From Agrobacterium tumefaciens str. B6 (GTDB lineage Bacteria > Pseudomonadota > Alphaproteobacteria > Rhizobiales > Rhizobiaceae): 64,000 nucleotides of DNA. The notes beneath the pieces were generated by a model. It was not told where the DNA came from, searched no databases, and saw only the letters and a program-made list of their open reading frames with translations. This document shows, one piece after another, positions 39,635 to 49,149 of the stretch (position 1 is its first letter; the number at the start of each line of letters is the position of its first letter). Made by a program: the position numbers and the translations under genes. Where the stretch lies: assembly GCF_001541315.1 (NCBI RefSeq), contig NZ_LMVK01000034.1:124001-188000 (forward strand), written 5' to 3'.

Positions 39635-40537
39635 ATGACGCGTATTCAGGCCAATATGCTGCTTCTGCTCGCCGCAGCAATCTGGGGAGGCGGCTTTGTC
39701 GCGCAATCCTCCGCCATGGCCTCGATCGGCCCGTTCTGGTTCGTCGGTCTGCGTTTCGCCATTGCCGCCATCGCCGTGCTGCCCTTCGCGCTCATGGAAA
39801 CACGGTCGCTGAAATCGCCGCCGCGCCGGCGCGAAATCGGCAGTTTCATTCTCGTGGGCCTCGCCCTGTTCGGCGGCGCCACCACCCAGCAGGTCGGGCT
39901 CCTGACCACGACCGTCACCAATTCCAGCTTCCTGACCGGGCTCTACGTCATCTTCGTGCCCGTGATTGCCGTCGTGCTTTACCGGCGTCATCCCCACTGG
40001 ATCGTCTGGCCATGCGCGCTGATGATGCTGGGCGGCATATTCCTGCTCTCCGGCGGCGCCTTCGAGACGCTGACAACGGGTGATATTCTCAGCATCATCT
40101 GCGCCTTCTTCTGGGCGATCCAGATCACGCTGGCCGGACGCTTCGTTTCCGAAAGCGGAAGGCCGCTGGCGCTTTCCTGCACCCAGTTCGCCGTTTGCTC
40201 CCTTCTTAGTTGCATGATCGGTGTCGTGTTCGAACCGATCAGCATGGCCTCCATCGAGGCTTCGCTCGCGGAAATCCTCTATGTCGGCCTCGTCTCCTCC
40301 GGCCTCGCCTTCGTGCTGCAGGTCATCGGCCAGCGTTACACCACGGCCCCGCAGGCTGCGATATTCCTGTCTTCGGAGGCGCTTTTCGGCGCTTTGCTGG
40401 CCTCGATTTTCCTCAAAGAAACCATTTCGGGCGCCGGCTACATCGGTTGCCTGATCATATTCGTCGCGATCCTGATCGTCGAACTGGTGCCGGAACTGAC
40501 GCGCAAACGGCAAAAACCCATGGCCGGAGCGGCCTGA
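39635..40537 (+). CDS. EamA/DMT family transporter
   Basis: 300 residues, ten membrane segments in two EamA repeats (ANMLLLLAAAIWGGGFVAQSSAM at the start of the first; ILSIICAFFWAIQITLAGRFV at the start of the second; the terminal GYIGCLIIFVAILIVE). Metabolite exporter; substrate unknown. ATG at 39635; a GTG nine bases earlier is possible. Confidence 0.9.
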   Translation: MTRIQANMLLLLAAAIWGGGFVAQSSAMASIGPFWFVGLRFAIAAIAVLPFALMETRSLKSPPRRREIGSFILVGLALFGGATTQQVGLLTTTVTNSSFLTGLYVIFVPVIAVVLYRRHPHWIVWPCALMMLGGIFLLSGGAFETLTTGDILSIICAFFWAIQITLAGRFVSESGRPLALSCTQFAVCSLLSCMIGVVFEPISMASIEASLAEILYVGLVSSGLAFVLQVIGQRYTTAPQAAIFLSSEALFGALLASIFLKETISGAGYIGCLIIFVAILIVELVPELTRKRQKPMAGAA

Positions 40538-40982
40538 CGCAAAAAGAACTTATTTTTCTTATTCCGCCATAAATGCGGGGTACGGCATTCAAATTTTGCC
40601 GTGAAATCCTGCGGCAAACGGCAATTATTTCATCAATTGTCGCCCCTGCAGAAAAAATATGCGATTGCGCGATGTTATTCTACCGCAGGTTTTTTATCTG
40701 ACAAAAAGCCCGTGAAAACTTTTGCTTGCCAATTTTTGATAAACGCATCACTCTACCGCGGTTCGGGCAATTTGCGAGCATGGGAAGGCCTATAAATTTG
40801 CGCACTGGGGACGCTATAAACCTCGGGCGGTGGGACGAAAAACGTTGGATGAGAACGCCATTACTTCCCGCTGCGAAGGTCCATTTTCTCAATAGTCAAA
40901 AACTGCCTGCCAACGCCCACGCGGGGCAAAACTGTAATGCTGCCTGTAGCTGAACGCGGGCAGAGCGAAAAGGACCTGATGC
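40538..40982. promoter_or_regulatory. cspA: Intergenic region and probable long leader of cspA
   Basis: 445 bp with no supportable gene. The last ~190 bp contain two CTATAAA boxes (near 40790 and 40815) and GC-rich inverted repeats, including CTGCCTG...CGGGCAG just before the ribosome-binding site AAAGGACC. A structured leader is expected for a cold-shock gene. Confidence 0.45.
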
Positions 40983-41198
40983 ATGGCCGAAACTGGCACC
41001 GTAAAATTCTTCAATACAGACAAAGGCTTCGGCTTCATCAAGCCAGACAATGGTGGCGCTGATATCTTTGTTCACATCTCTGCTGTACAGGCTTCCGGCC
41101 TGTCCGGACTTTCAGAAAATCAGAAAGTGAGCTTCGACACGGAACCGGATCGTCGCGGCAAGGGCCCGAAGGCAGTCAATCTGCAGATTGCTGGCTGA
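40983..41198 (+). CDS. cspA: Cold-shock protein
   Basis: 71 residues. OB-fold RNA chaperone with RNP1 (KGFGFIKP) and RNP2 (DIFVHIS). Normal length. AAGGACC lies a few bases upstream. The long upstream region suggests post-transcriptional temperature control. Own terminator. Confidence 0.96.
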   Translation: MAETGTVKFFNTDKGFGFIKPDNGGADIFVHISAVQASGLSGLSENQKVSFDTEPDRRGKGPKAVNLQIAG

Positions 41199-41228
41199 CC
41201 CTAAAACGGCTTTCTTTTCTAGTTGAAG

Positions 41229-41253
41229 CCCGGCAGGAATGCCGGGTTTTTTT
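41229..41253 (+). terminator. cspA terminator
   Basis: Stem CCCGGCA / TGCCGGG, loop GGAA, followed by seven T. Confidence 0.92.
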
Positions 41254-41284
41254 GTGCCGTCCATAGGCGTAAATCGCCGGGACC

Positions 41285-41929
41285 TCAGATACCCTTGAGA
41301 TAGGGATTGTTACGCCGCTCTTCGCCCAGCCGCCCACCGGGGCCATGGCCGCAAATGAAGCCGACATCATCGCCGAGCGGCAGCAGCTTGTCGCGAATGG
41401 ACGCCATCAATTGTTCGTGGTTTCCGCCCGGCAGGTCCGTGCGCCCAACCGATCCCGAAAACAAGACGTCGCCGACATGGGCGAATTGCTGGTCGCGGTT
41501 GTAGTAAATGACATGGCCGGGTGCGTGGCCCGGGCAATGATAGACCTCGAAGACGTGGTCTCCGAAGGATACCTTGTCGCCATCCTTCAGCCATTTGTCG
41601 GGCACGACATTCTTCAAACCGCTGATACCGTATTTTTCGGCCTGCACCTCGATCCTCTCGAGCAGCGGCCGGTCGTCCTCATGCGGCCCGATCACCGGCA
41701 AAGAGAGCTTCTCGCGCAGTTCGTCGGCGCCGCCGGCATGGTCGAGATGCCCGTGCGTCAGCCATATTTCCTTGAGCGTGATGCCGTTTTCAGCAACGAC
41801 CTGAAGAATGACGTCCACATCCCCGCCGGGATCAACGACGACGCCCTCCTTGGTGTCCTGATCGAACAGGATGGTGCAATTCTGCTCGAATGGCGTGACC
41901 GGAATAATGCCCGCCTGCAACTTTCCCAT
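41285..41929 (-). CDS. MBL-fold metallohydrolase (glyoxalase II-like)
   Basis: 214 residues. The metal motif THGHLDH (H59, H61, D63, H64) is complete, with later ligands in YHCPGHAPGH, HVGDVLFSGSVGRTD and ICGHGPG. The size and the GSVGRTDLPGG sequence fit the YcbL-type hydroxyacylglutathione hydrolase-like family; the substrate is unknown. I used the ATG at 41929 because AGGAG is 9 bp upstream of it and too close to the ATG nine bases earlier. Confidence 0.9.
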   Translation of the reverse strand: MGKLQAGIIPVTPFEQNCTILFDQDTKEGVVVDPGGDVDVILQVVAENGITLKEIWLTHGHLDHAGGADELREKLSLPVIGPHEDDRPLLERIEVQAEKYGISGLKNVVPDKWLKDGDKVSFGDHVFEVYHCPGHAPGHVIYYNRDQQFAHVGDVLFSGSVGRTDLPGGNHEQLMASIRDKLLPLGDDVGFICGHGPGGRLGEERRNNPYLKGI

Positions 41930-42162
41930 ATCCTGCATCTCCTGTCTGAAAGGTTGCGCCTCCTATAGCCCGCGACCGCCTGCGGCACAATGGCGGCGGA
42001 AATGACACCCGCTTTCAGCGACCCACCCATTCTAAAAATAACCATGAAATACAGCGCGATAACAAGAAGTCCTCCGCACGTGGCGGGAATTGCCGGCGAA
42101 AAATGTGGAACGCCCTGATGGCTGCGACGTTCTAGCTCCAGTCTTGAAAAGGAGTGAGACAC

Positions 42163-42762
42163 ATGGACAAGACGCTTAAAATGCTCATGGCTGGCGGCGC
42201 CTTCGCCCTGATGGCTGGTTACGCGAACGCCGCCATGGTCGCCACGACAGCATCGGATATTTCCGTTCGCTCAGGGCCCGGTGAAGACTATCCCGAAGTA
42301 GGGCTGGCCACACGCGGCAGCAATGCGGTTCTGGATGGCTGCATGGAAGGCAGCAGCTGGTGCCGCATCGAAGTCAACGGTCTGCGCGGCTGGGCTCATG
42401 CGGATTATCTGAATGTCATGTATGAGGGCTCTCCGGTCATTCTCGAACAGCGCCGCTCGGACCTCAGCGTGCCGGTGGTCACCTATGAAAAGACCTCGAG
42501 CGTACAGGCCGAACCCAATCCCGGCGATCCAAACCTCGGCCGGGTTGGCGAGGTGGACCCGCCGCAATCGGTGATAACCTATATTGACGAACATCCCGCC
42601 GACACCGTTACCTATGACGGCGACATAGCCATCGGGAGTGTATTGCCGTCAGATACACGTCTCGTCGAAATCCCCGACTATCAGTATCGTTATGTCCGGG
42701 TGAACGATGTGCCGGTTCTCGTCGAACCTTCAACACGGCGGATCGTCTACGTTTACCAGTAG
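42163..42762 (+). CDS. Secreted SH3-domain protein with DUF1236 C-terminus
   Basis: 199 residues. Signal peptide (residues 1-23, MLMAGGAFALMAGYANA then cut). A bacterial SH3 domain follows (TTASDISVRSGPGEDYPEVG ... WCRIEVNGLRGWAHADYL). The C-terminal ~60 residues match DUF1236 (VEIPDYQYRYVRVNDVPVLVEPSTRRIVYVY). Likely periplasmic or wall-associated, possibly binding peptidoglycan. AAAAGGAG precedes the ATG. Confidence 0.88.
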   Translation: MDKTLKMLMAGGAFALMAGYANAAMVATTASDISVRSGPGEDYPEVGLATRGSNAVLDGCMEGSSWCRIEVNGLRGWAHADYLNVMYEGSPVILEQRRSDLSVPVVTYEKTSSVQAEPNPGDPNLGRVGEVDPPQSVITYIDEHPADTVTYDGDIAIGSVLPSDTRLVEIPDYQYRYVRVNDVPVLVEPSTRRIVYVYQ

Positions 42763-42810
42763 AGGTTTCTGCCGGGCAAATCGCCCATCGGGCGACATGA
42801 AACAAATGAA

Positions 42811-42838
42811 GGGCGCGGGCTTTCCGCGCTCTTTTCTA
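42811..42838 (+). terminator. Terminator after the SH3 protein gene
   Basis: Stem GGGCGCGG / CCGCGCTC (with G-T pairs), loop GCTTT, followed by TTTTCTATT. A smaller hairpin TCGCCC...GGGCGA sits just upstream. Confidence 0.6.
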
Positions 42839-42976
42839 TTTCCGGTAAAGGCCACTCAGGATTCCAGTTGCACCGGCACCCGCAGCATATTATCCACCGC
42901 AACAGAAAATGATCGCGGCATTCTCCCGAGCGGACGCATTTTCGGCTATGTTTACAGAATATTGGCGCATCGACGT

Positions 42977-43504
42977 ATGTCAGCCGCAGAATATGAAGGA
43001 ACCGCAGTGCCACCGCAATCGCTCAAAACCGCAGCCGCCAGACAGACACCGGCACTTCCGAAGGTGGACGACGGCAAGATCGACTTCGACACGATCGAGG
43101 CGCTGTTTTTCGCCTATCGCGATTTCGTCTCCGATCCCGATGTCATTCTGTCGAAGCTGGAATATGGCCGGGCGCATCATCGGGTGGTCTATTTCGTCAG
43201 CCGGCAGCCGGGCATGACGGTGGCGGATTTGCTCGACACGTTACAGATCACCAAGCAGAGCCTTGCCCGCGTGCTCAAACAACTGATCGACGACGGTTAC
43301 ATCCGTCAGATGGCAGGCCCGGAAGACCGTCGCCAGCGCAGGCTTTATCCGACGCTGACGGGCCGCGAACTGGCGCTGGCGCTGAGCGAGCCGCAATCGC
43401 GCCGCATCGACCGGGCGCTGGAAGGGCTCGGGCCTGACGCCCGTGCCTGCGTGCGCAAATTCCTGGCGCAGATGCGCAGCCCGACAAACGTGGAAGGCGA
43501 GTGA
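42977..43504 (+). CDS. MarR family transcriptional regulator (PetP-like)
   Basis: 175 residues. Winged helix-turn-helix (YFVSRQPGMTVADLLDTLQITKQSLARVLKQLIDDGYIRQMAGPEDRRQRRLYPTLTGREL). A disordered N-terminal tail of ~35 residues precedes it. It ends two bases before the response-regulator ATG, so they are co-transcribed. A MarR gene directly upstream of an OmpR-type regulator recalls petP-petR of Rhodobacter capsulatus; orthology is an inference. Confidence 0.87.
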   Translation: MSAAEYEGTAVPPQSLKTAAARQTPALPKVDDGKIDFDTIEALFFAYRDFVSDPDVILSKLEYGRAHHRVVYFVSRQPGMTVADLLDTLQITKQSLARVLKQLIDDGYIRQMAGPEDRRQRRLYPTLTGRELALALSEPQSRRIDRALEGLGPDARACVRKFLAQMRSPTNVEGE

Positions 43505-43506
43505 CG

Positions 43507-44220
43507 ATGGCGCAAGCTCCGACAAAACGACCGCCAGCGGATGACGATGCGGCCCATCTCCTGATCGTCGACGACGACGCCCGCATTCGCGATCTCCTGC
43601 AGCGCTTCCTTGGCGACAAGGGTTACCGCATCTCCGTGGCAGCCGATGCGGCCGAAGCACGGCGTAAAATGATAGGCATCCGCTTCGATCTGCTCATCCT
43701 CGATGTGATGATGCCGGGCGAAAACGGGCTTTCGCTGACCCGCTCGCTGAACGAGGATAAATCCGTACCGGTTATTCTTCTGACCGCCCGTTCGGAGGCG
43801 GACTCCCGCATTGCCGGGCTGGAAGCGGGCGCGGACGACTATCTCGCCAAGCCCTTCGATCCGCGCGAACTTGTCCTGCGCATCAACAATATCCTGCGGC
43901 GCAACACCTCGCCTGACACGCCCAAGATCGAACAGATCATGTTTGGTCCCTACAGTTTCTCCATTCCGAAGAAGGAATTGCGGCGCGGCCCCGAAACGAT
44001 CCGCCTGACGGATCGCGAACAGGAGATCATGCTGCTTTTCGCACTGCGCGCCGGCGACACCATTCCACGCCACGAACTGGTGGAAGCGGAATCGGAAGTG
44101 GGCGAAAGAACCATCGACGTGCAGATCAACCGTCTTCGCCGCAAGATCGAGGACGACCCTGCCAATCCTGTCTATCTGCAAACGGTGCGCGGCATCGGTT
44201 ACCGCCTGAGCGTGGACTGA
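43507..44220 (+). CDS. OmpR/PhoB-type response regulator
   Basis: 237 residues. Receiver domain (LLIVDDDARIRDLLQRFL; acceptor Asp in LLILDVMMPGENGL; Lys in DDYLAKPFDPREL) and a C-terminal winged helix (RLTDREQEIMLLFAL ... ERTIDVQINRLRRKIEDDP ... VRGIGYRLSVD). A GTG at 43501 would overlap the marR stop; I used the ATG at 43507. Its partner kinase starts 31 bp downstream. Confidence 0.95.
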   Translation: MAQAPTKRPPADDDAAHLLIVDDDARIRDLLQRFLGDKGYRISVAADAAEARRKMIGIRFDLLILDVMMPGENGLSLTRSLNEDKSVPVILLTARSEADSRIAGLEAGADDYLAKPFDPRELVLRINNILRRNTSPDTPKIEQIMFGPYSFSIPKKELRRGPETIRLTDREQEIMLLFALRAGDTIPRHELVEAESEVGERTIDVQINRLRRKIEDDPANPVYLQTVRGIGYRLSVD

Positions 44221-44251
44221 CGAGCACCAAAGGAAAGGCGAACGCACGGCC

Positions 44252-45631
44252 ATGGCGAGCCTCGATTTTCTGAGCACGGTCAAAAAAAGCGGCGTGGCCA
44301 AGGCCTGGCGCCTTTCCGGTAGATGGTTGCGCCACTGGCTGCCCACCGGCCTTTACACACGCTCGCTGCTCATCATCATTCTTCCGATGATTTTGCTTCA
44401 GGGCGTGGTCGCGGCAGTCTTCATGGAACGCCATTGGCAATTGGTGACCGAACGCCTCTCCTCTGCCGTGACGCGCGATATCGCCGCAATCATCGAGCTT
44501 CTGCAGACGGACCCCGAGGAAGACGACTATCAGCGCGTCATCCGCATTGCGCGCGACAAGCTCGGTCTGAGCGTCTATATCGAACCAAAGGCGGATCTGC
44601 CTGCTCCGAGACCTGAGCCGCTGTTTTCGATCCTCGACAGAATTCTGGCGGATCAGTTGACGCAGCAGATCGGCAGGCCGTTCTGGATCGATACCTATGG
44701 CAACGGCTCGCTGGTCGAAATCCGCGTCCAGCTGGAAGACAAGACCCTGCGCGTCTTTACCAGCCGCAGCGCGGCCTATGCCTCCAACACGCATATCTTC
44801 CTTGTCTGGATGGTGGGTGCATCGCTGGTGCTGATCGCCATCTCCATCCTGTTCCTGCGCGGCCAGATCAAGCCCATCGAAGCGCTTGCCAAGGCTGCCG
44901 AGAACTTTGGCAGAGGCCAGAAGATCACCGCCTATTCCCCGCGCGGCGCGGACGAAGTGCGGCGTGCGGGCCTCGCCTTCATATTGATGCGCGAGCGTAT
45001 CGAGCGGCAGATGGAGCAACGCACCGCGATGCTGAACGGCGTCAGCCATGACCTGCGCACCATCCTCACCCGCTTCAAGCTGCAACTGGCGCTCGCCGGC
45101 GACAATCCCGACCTTGAGGGGCTCGACAAGGATGTCGAGGACATGCAGTCAATGCTGGAGGCCTATCTGACCTTTGCCCGTACTGATGTCGAAGAGGATG
45201 TCGGCACGCTGGAGCTTCCAGCCCTTCTCGAAAAAATCGGCCATGATTTCGAGCTGCACGGCAAGAAATTCAGCTACGAACTCTATAATATCGAGCGGAT
45301 CATCGCGCGGCCAAATGCGCTTTCACGGCTCGTCGCCAATCTCGCCGAAAATGCGCGGCGCTATGCCAGCAACCTCCACGTCGATATCCGCAAGGCGCCA
45401 CGCTCCATCATCATGACGTTTGACGATGATGGCCCCGGCATTCCGGAAATCTCACGCGAGGATGTGTTCAAGCCGTTCTTCCGGCTGGACGAGGCGCGCA
45501 ACCTCAACGCCTCGGGCACGGGCCTTGGCCTCTCCATCGTTCGCGATATCGCCCGCAGCCATGGCGGCGACGTATCGCTGGATGAAAGCCCGATGGGCGG
45601 ATTGCGGGTAATCGTCAAAATTCCGGCTTAG
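44252..45631 (+). CDS. EnvZ-like sensor histidine kinase
   Basis: 459 residues. Two membrane segments (~38-57 and ~182-202) bound a periplasmic region of ~120 residues. HAMP follows (RGQIKPIEALAKAAENFGRG), then the H-box NGVSHDLRTILTRFKLQL with H266, and ATPase boxes NLAENARRYA, DDDGPGIP and GTGLGLSIV. The H-box has Ile where EnvZ-type kinases have Pro (HDLRTPLTR). Partner of the adjacent OmpR-type regulator. Confidence 0.95.
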   Translation: MASLDFLSTVKKSGVAKAWRLSGRWLRHWLPTGLYTRSLLIIILPMILLQGVVAAVFMERHWQLVTERLSSAVTRDIAAIIELLQTDPEEDDYQRVIRIARDKLGLSVYIEPKADLPAPRPEPLFSILDRILADQLTQQIGRPFWIDTYGNGSLVEIRVQLEDKTLRVFTSRSAAYASNTHIFLVWMVGASLVLIAISILFLRGQIKPIEALAKAAENFGRGQKITAYSPRGADEVRRAGLAFILMRERIERQMEQRTAMLNGVSHDLRTILTRFKLQLALAGDNPDLEGLDKDVEDMQSMLEAYLTFARTDVEEDVGTLELPALLEKIGHDFELHGKKFSYELYNIERIIARPNALSRLVANLAENARRYASNLHVDIRKAPRSIIMTFDDDGPGIPEISREDVFKPFFRLDEARNLNASGTGLGLSIVRDIARSHGGDVSLDESPMGGLRVIVKIPA

Positions 45632-45645
45632 CGGCATAGCGCCGG

Positions 45646-45987
45646 TCAGCACATCTTCTCGCCGTTCGGCACCGGCCGCTCAACCGCGGCAAGCACGATA
45701 TCGCCATTGGCATCGGCAAAACCTAGCGTCAGCACTTCGGACCGGAAAGGGCCGATCTGGCGCGGCGGAAAATTCACTACGCCCAGAACCTGCCGCCCGA
45801 CAAGACTTTCCGGCGTATAATGCACCGTGATCTGCGCCGAGGATTTCTTGATGCCGATGTCCGGCCCGAAATCGATCTTCACCTTGAAGGCCGGCTTGCG
45901 CGCTTCGGGAAAAGGTTCTGCTTCGACAATGGTGCCGACGCGGATATCGACCTTCTCGAAATCGGCATAGGAAATTTCACCGCTCAT
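45646..45987 (-). CDS. csaA: CsaA-like tRNA-binding protein
   Basis: 113 residues. EMAP-II/Trbp111 OB fold: [45 protein letters not shown], and [22 protein letters not shown]. Homodimeric tRNA-binding or export-chaperone family. Lies 11 bp downstream of proC on the same strand. Confidence 0.93.
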   Translation of the reverse strand: MSGEISYADFEKVDIRVGTIVEAEPFPEARKPAFKVKIDFGPDIGIKKSSAQITVHYTPESLVGRQVLGVVNFPPRQIGPFRSEVLTLGFADANGDIVLAAVERPVPNGEKMC

Positions 45988-45998
45988 CGCTCGCCCCT

Positions 45999-46817
45999 TC
46001 AGCCCGCCAGCTCTTCGGCGCGCGTTTTCGCGGCAGCGACCGCCCTGTCGAACAGGGGCTGCATGCCGTCCTCAGCCATCAGCACGGACAGCGCCGCAGC
46101 TGTTGTGCCGCCCGGCGAGGTCACATTCTGGCGCAGGCGCGCCGCCTCGTCGGAAGACTGGTGCAGGAGTTCGCCAGCACCGGCCACGGTTTCACGCGCC
46201 AGACGCATGGCGACATCCGCCGGCAGGCCGGCCTTGCGCCCAGCCTCGGCCATGCATTCCACGAGATAAAAGACATAGGCAGGGCCACTACCCGAAACCG
46301 CAGTCACCGCGTCGATACCGCTTTCGGCATCCACCCATTCAACCGGACCGCTGACCTTCAGCAACCCGTCCACAACGGTTTTAAGCTCGGGCGTCACCAA
46401 GTCGTTGGCATAGGCCCCCGTCACGCCGCGGCCGACCATGGCCGGCGTGTTGGGCATGGCCCGCACAGCGGCAACCGAACCGAAATGCGAAACGAAGGTG
46501 GCAATGGTGGTGCCCGCCGCGATGGAGACCACAACCGTTTCCGGGCCCAGCAGAGGCTTCAGCGACGGCAGCACGGCTTCCATCATCTGCGGCTTCACCG
46601 CCACGAAAAGAATGCCGGCCTTCACGCCCCCAGGCACGCTTTCGGCATGGGTGGCGCCGGCTTCCGCAATCGTCGTGCGCATGGCGTCGGAAGGGCGCGG
46701 GTCGATGACGATGACCTGCGATCCCGGCACACCCTTTTTCAGCCAGCCTGAAAGCATGGCGCCGCCCATATTGCCGGCGCCAACGAGGACGAGAGGCCCG
46801 GAAGCCTTGTACACCAT
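45999..46817 (-). CDS. proC: Pyrroline-5-carboxylate reductase
   Basis: 272 residues. Last step of proline synthesis. NAD(P)-binding [18 protein letters not shown] at the N-terminus, then [14 protein letters not shown] and the C-terminal signature [30 protein letters not shown]. Start at 46817 lies one base after the stop of the upstream ybjN gene; the longer frame would run into it. Confidence 0.96.
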   Translation of the reverse strand: MVYKASGPLVLVGAGNMGGAMLSGWLKKGVPGSQVIVIDPRPSDAMRTTIAEAGATHAESVPGGVKAGILFVAVKPQMMEAVLPSLKPLLGPETVVVSIAAGTTIATFVSHFGSVAAVRAMPNTPAMVGRGVTGAYANDLVTPELKTVVDGLLKVSGPVEWVDAESGIDAVTAVSGSGPAYVFYLVECMAEAGRKAGLPADVAMRLARETVAGAGELLHQSSDEAARLRQNVTSPGGTTAAALSVLMAEDGMQPLFDRAVAAAKTRAEELAG

Positions 46818-46818
46818 G

Positions 46819-47319
46819 TTACGCTTCTCCCACGGTCTCAAACATGACCGCTTCGATTGCACTTTTCGCATCCAGCCCCGACCAGACGACGAACTGGAAT
46901 GCCTGGTAATATTGCTCGCAGGCCTCAAGCGCGCTGGAAAGCAGCACTTCAACCTGCTGGTTGTTCGGTTCGGCGCCGCCGGCCAGAAGCAGGGACTGGC
47001 GGAAGATCACCACGTCTTCCTGCCGCCACAGATCGAAATGACCCATCAGCACCTGACCATTGACCTGCGAGAGCAGACGAATGACTTCGTTGACGCGCTG
47101 GTCCGGCACCTTGATATCGAAGGCGCAGGCCAGATGCAGCGCCTCGAATTCTTCCATCCATGAAAAGGAGACGTGATAGTCCGCCCAGTGACCAGCGACA
47201 GTCATGGCGATCTCGTCTTCACCGGAGCGCTCGAAAGACCAGTCGTTCGAGGCAGCGACAATCTCGATCATGTCCACGGGATTGGACTGACGCTCAATTT
47301 CAAATTCTATCAGACTCAT
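46819..47319 (-). CDS. YbjN domain-containing protein
   Basis: 166 residues. The YbjN fold (type III chaperone-like) is visible in WADYHVSFSWMEEFEALHLACAFDIKVPDQRVNEVIRLLSQVNGQVLMGHFDLW. Function unresolved; homologues affect motility and stress in enterics. It begins the operon ybjN - proC - csaA. An ATG at 47319 gives MSLIEFEIERQ. Confidence 0.88.
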   Translation of the reverse strand: MSLIEFEIERQSNPVDMIEIVAASNDWSFERSGEDEIAMTVAGHWADYHVSFSWMEEFEALHLACAFDIKVPDQRVNEVIRLLSQVNGQVLMGHFDLWRQEDVVIFRQSLLLAGGAEPNNQQVEVLLSSALEACEQYYQAFQFVVWSGLDAKSAIEAVMFETVGEA

Positions 47320-47697
47320 GCGGCACCTTCTCAGCCGGTAGGGATGTCCTGTTTTGAACGCCGGGCACAAAACGCACATACAAACCGGGATAAACATTTG
47401 AGACGATTGCCCGACACCACCAGAATTACGCATTCACCCTGTCTGGAGCTTACCAGGTCTTTTCGAATCATCATTTAAAATCAGTGTATAATGGCCGAGT
47501 CCTGCTGCCACCCCTTCCCCGCCATTTTTGCTTTTTGAACAGTGGATATCTTCTCCCCCATCACCTCAGGCGAGATACATAAGCGACTCTGCCGACTGCG
47601 TTTTTTGGAAGTGTCCACAGGCCCAAAAAATTCGCGTCCCAGGCCCGTTTTTTAACAACCGGGAGTCATTTCGGGCGCTATGAGCCGCAAATAAAAA
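47320..47697. other. Intergenic region between ybjN and ubiK
   Basis: About 380 bp holding the ybjN promoter. No gene or repeat supportable; it is followed by the ubiK terminator. Confidence 0.4.
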
Positions 47698-47724
47698 GTC
47701 CCGGAATCGCAAGCGATCCGGGAC
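47692..47724 (-). terminator. ubiK terminator
   Basis: Stem GTCCCGGAATCGC / GCGATCCGGGAC (47698-47724, one bulge), followed on the minus strand by TTTTTATT. Confidence 0.85.
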
Positions 47725-47747
47725 CCGTCAGAAAAGGCGCTAAAAAA

Positions 47748-48011
47748 TCAGTCCTTGGCGGCGGAAAGCTTCGCTTCCAGAGCCTCGATACGGGCGCGCA
47801 GCGCATCGTTTTCATCACGCGCCTGAATGGCCATTTCGCGAACCGCATCGAATTCCTCGCGGCGGACAACGTCCAGACTGTTCAGCCAGCGATCCGCCTG
47901 GGCATGAAAAGCCGCTTCGGCTTCCTTGCGCACGCCCTGCGCCGCGCCGGCCGCGTCGGTCATCAGCTTGGCGAATTCATCCAGAAAACGATTGGTGCCT
48001 GTCGTGCTCAT
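47748..48011 (-). CDS. ubiK: UbiK-type ubiquinone biosynthesis accessory factor
   Basis: 87 residues. Small BMFP/YqiC family protein: an amphipathic N-terminal helix (FLDEFAKLMTDAAGAAQGVRKEAEAAF) and a C-terminal coiled coil (FDAVREMAIQARDENDALRARIEALEAKL), the trimerising part. Start at 48011. Divergent from lgt. Confidence 0.85.
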   Translation of the reverse strand: MSTTGTNRFLDEFAKLMTDAAGAAQGVRKEAEAAFHAQADRWLNSLDVVRREEFDAVREMAIQARDENDALRARIEALEAKLSAAKD

Positions 48012-48291
48012 GGCGCTTGTCCTTCGTCGGTTCAGGGGCATCGTCTTGCCCGCTGTTGATAGTCTTCAGGTAGGCACTCCACCGCCGCCTTGCAAGCGAA
48101 ATCGAAAAATCGCAAGAGCTTGCGTGGCCTTCGGTATCTTAAGCAGCAGCTTGAAGAATCACCTTGACCGCCGCCACCGCAATCGCCATTTTCCTTGGCG
48201 TCAGGGAGACCGGTGAGCATCATCGCCCGGCCCCTCTTGAGGCAATGGATCTTTCCGTTGTCCGCCCAGCAACGATGACGGAATATACGGA

Positions 48292-49134
48292 TTGTTAGCC
48301 GCTCCCACCCAACTCGCCATCATGCCCTTCCCCAATATCGATCCGGTGGCGCTGTCCCTCGGCCCGCTCTCGATCCACTGGTACGGCATTGCCTATGTTG
48401 CCGGCATCATGCTCGGCTGGTTTTACGCCCGCCGCCTCGCCCGCACGGATCGCCTGTGGCCGAACGATGTGTCGCCCGTCTCGGCGCAGCATCTTGATGA
48501 TTTCATCCTCTGGGCAGCCGGCGGCATCGTACTCGGCGGGCGCATCGGTTACATCCTGTTTTACGATATGGCAGCCGTGGCCGCCAACCCCATCAGGGCG
48601 ATCGAGATCTGGAATGGCGGCATGTCGTTCCATGGCGGCCTGATCGGCACGACGATCGCCATGATCCTCTTCGCCCGCAAGAACGGTATTCCGGTCTGGA
48701 GCATGTTCGACGTCGTCGCCGCCGTCGCGCCCATCGGCCTGCTGTTCGGGCGCATCGCCAATTTCATCAATGGCGAATTGTGGGGACGCATCGCCGATGT
48801 GCCATGGGCGGTCGTCTTCCCGACCGGCGGCCCCTTCGCGCGGCATCCGAGCCAGCTTTATGAAGCGGGCCTAGAGGGCCTCGTGCTCGTCATCGTTCTG
48901 GCAATCGCCATCTATGCCTTCAGGGCGCTGAAGACGCCTGGCACCGTCACCGGCATTTTCGTCTGCGGTTATGCGCTGTCACGCATCTTCGTGGAATTTT
49001 TCCGCGAGCCGGACGCGCAGATCGGATATCTCGCCGGCAACTGGCTGACCATGGGCATGGTGCTCTCCACGCCGATGTTCGCTCTCGGCCTCTGGGCCGT
49101 CCTGCGGGCGCGCAGCGCGACAAAAAGCGCCTAA
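48292..49134 (+). CDS. lgt: Prolipoprotein diacylglyceryl transferase
   Basis: 280 residues with seven membrane segments. Transfers diacylglycerol from phosphatidylglycerol to the lipobox cysteine. Signature [14 protein letters not shown], the essential His in [13 protein letters not shown], and the start [18 protein letters not shown]. The TTG at 48292 gives a family-like N-terminus; the ATG at 48322 is possible and would shorten it by ten residues. Followed 15 bp later by the midA-like gene. Confidence 0.95.
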   Translation: MLAAPTQLAIMPFPNIDPVALSLGPLSIHWYGIAYVAGIMLGWFYARRLARTDRLWPNDVSPVSAQHLDDFILWAAGGIVLGGRIGYILFYDMAAVAANPIRAIEIWNGGMSFHGGLIGTTIAMILFARKNGIPVWSMFDVVAAVAPIGLLFGRIANFINGELWGRIADVPWAVVFPTGGPFARHPSQLYEAGLEGLVLVIVLAIAIYAFRALKTPGTVTGIFVCGYALSRIFVEFFREPDAQIGYLAGNWLTMGMVLSTPMFALGLWAVLRARSATKSA

Positions 49135-49149
49135 GCGGTATGATCGCCC

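Noticed and set aside
40601-40953. Short plus-strand frames (64-75 codons) in the cspA upstream region
   Set aside because: No ribosome-binding sites, no protein-like composition, and they overlap each other in the expected leader and promoter region.
47320-47697. Possible small RNA or gene between ybjN and ubiK
   Set aside because: I found no promoter-terminator pair oriented to make an RNA; the only strong hairpin belongs to ubiK.
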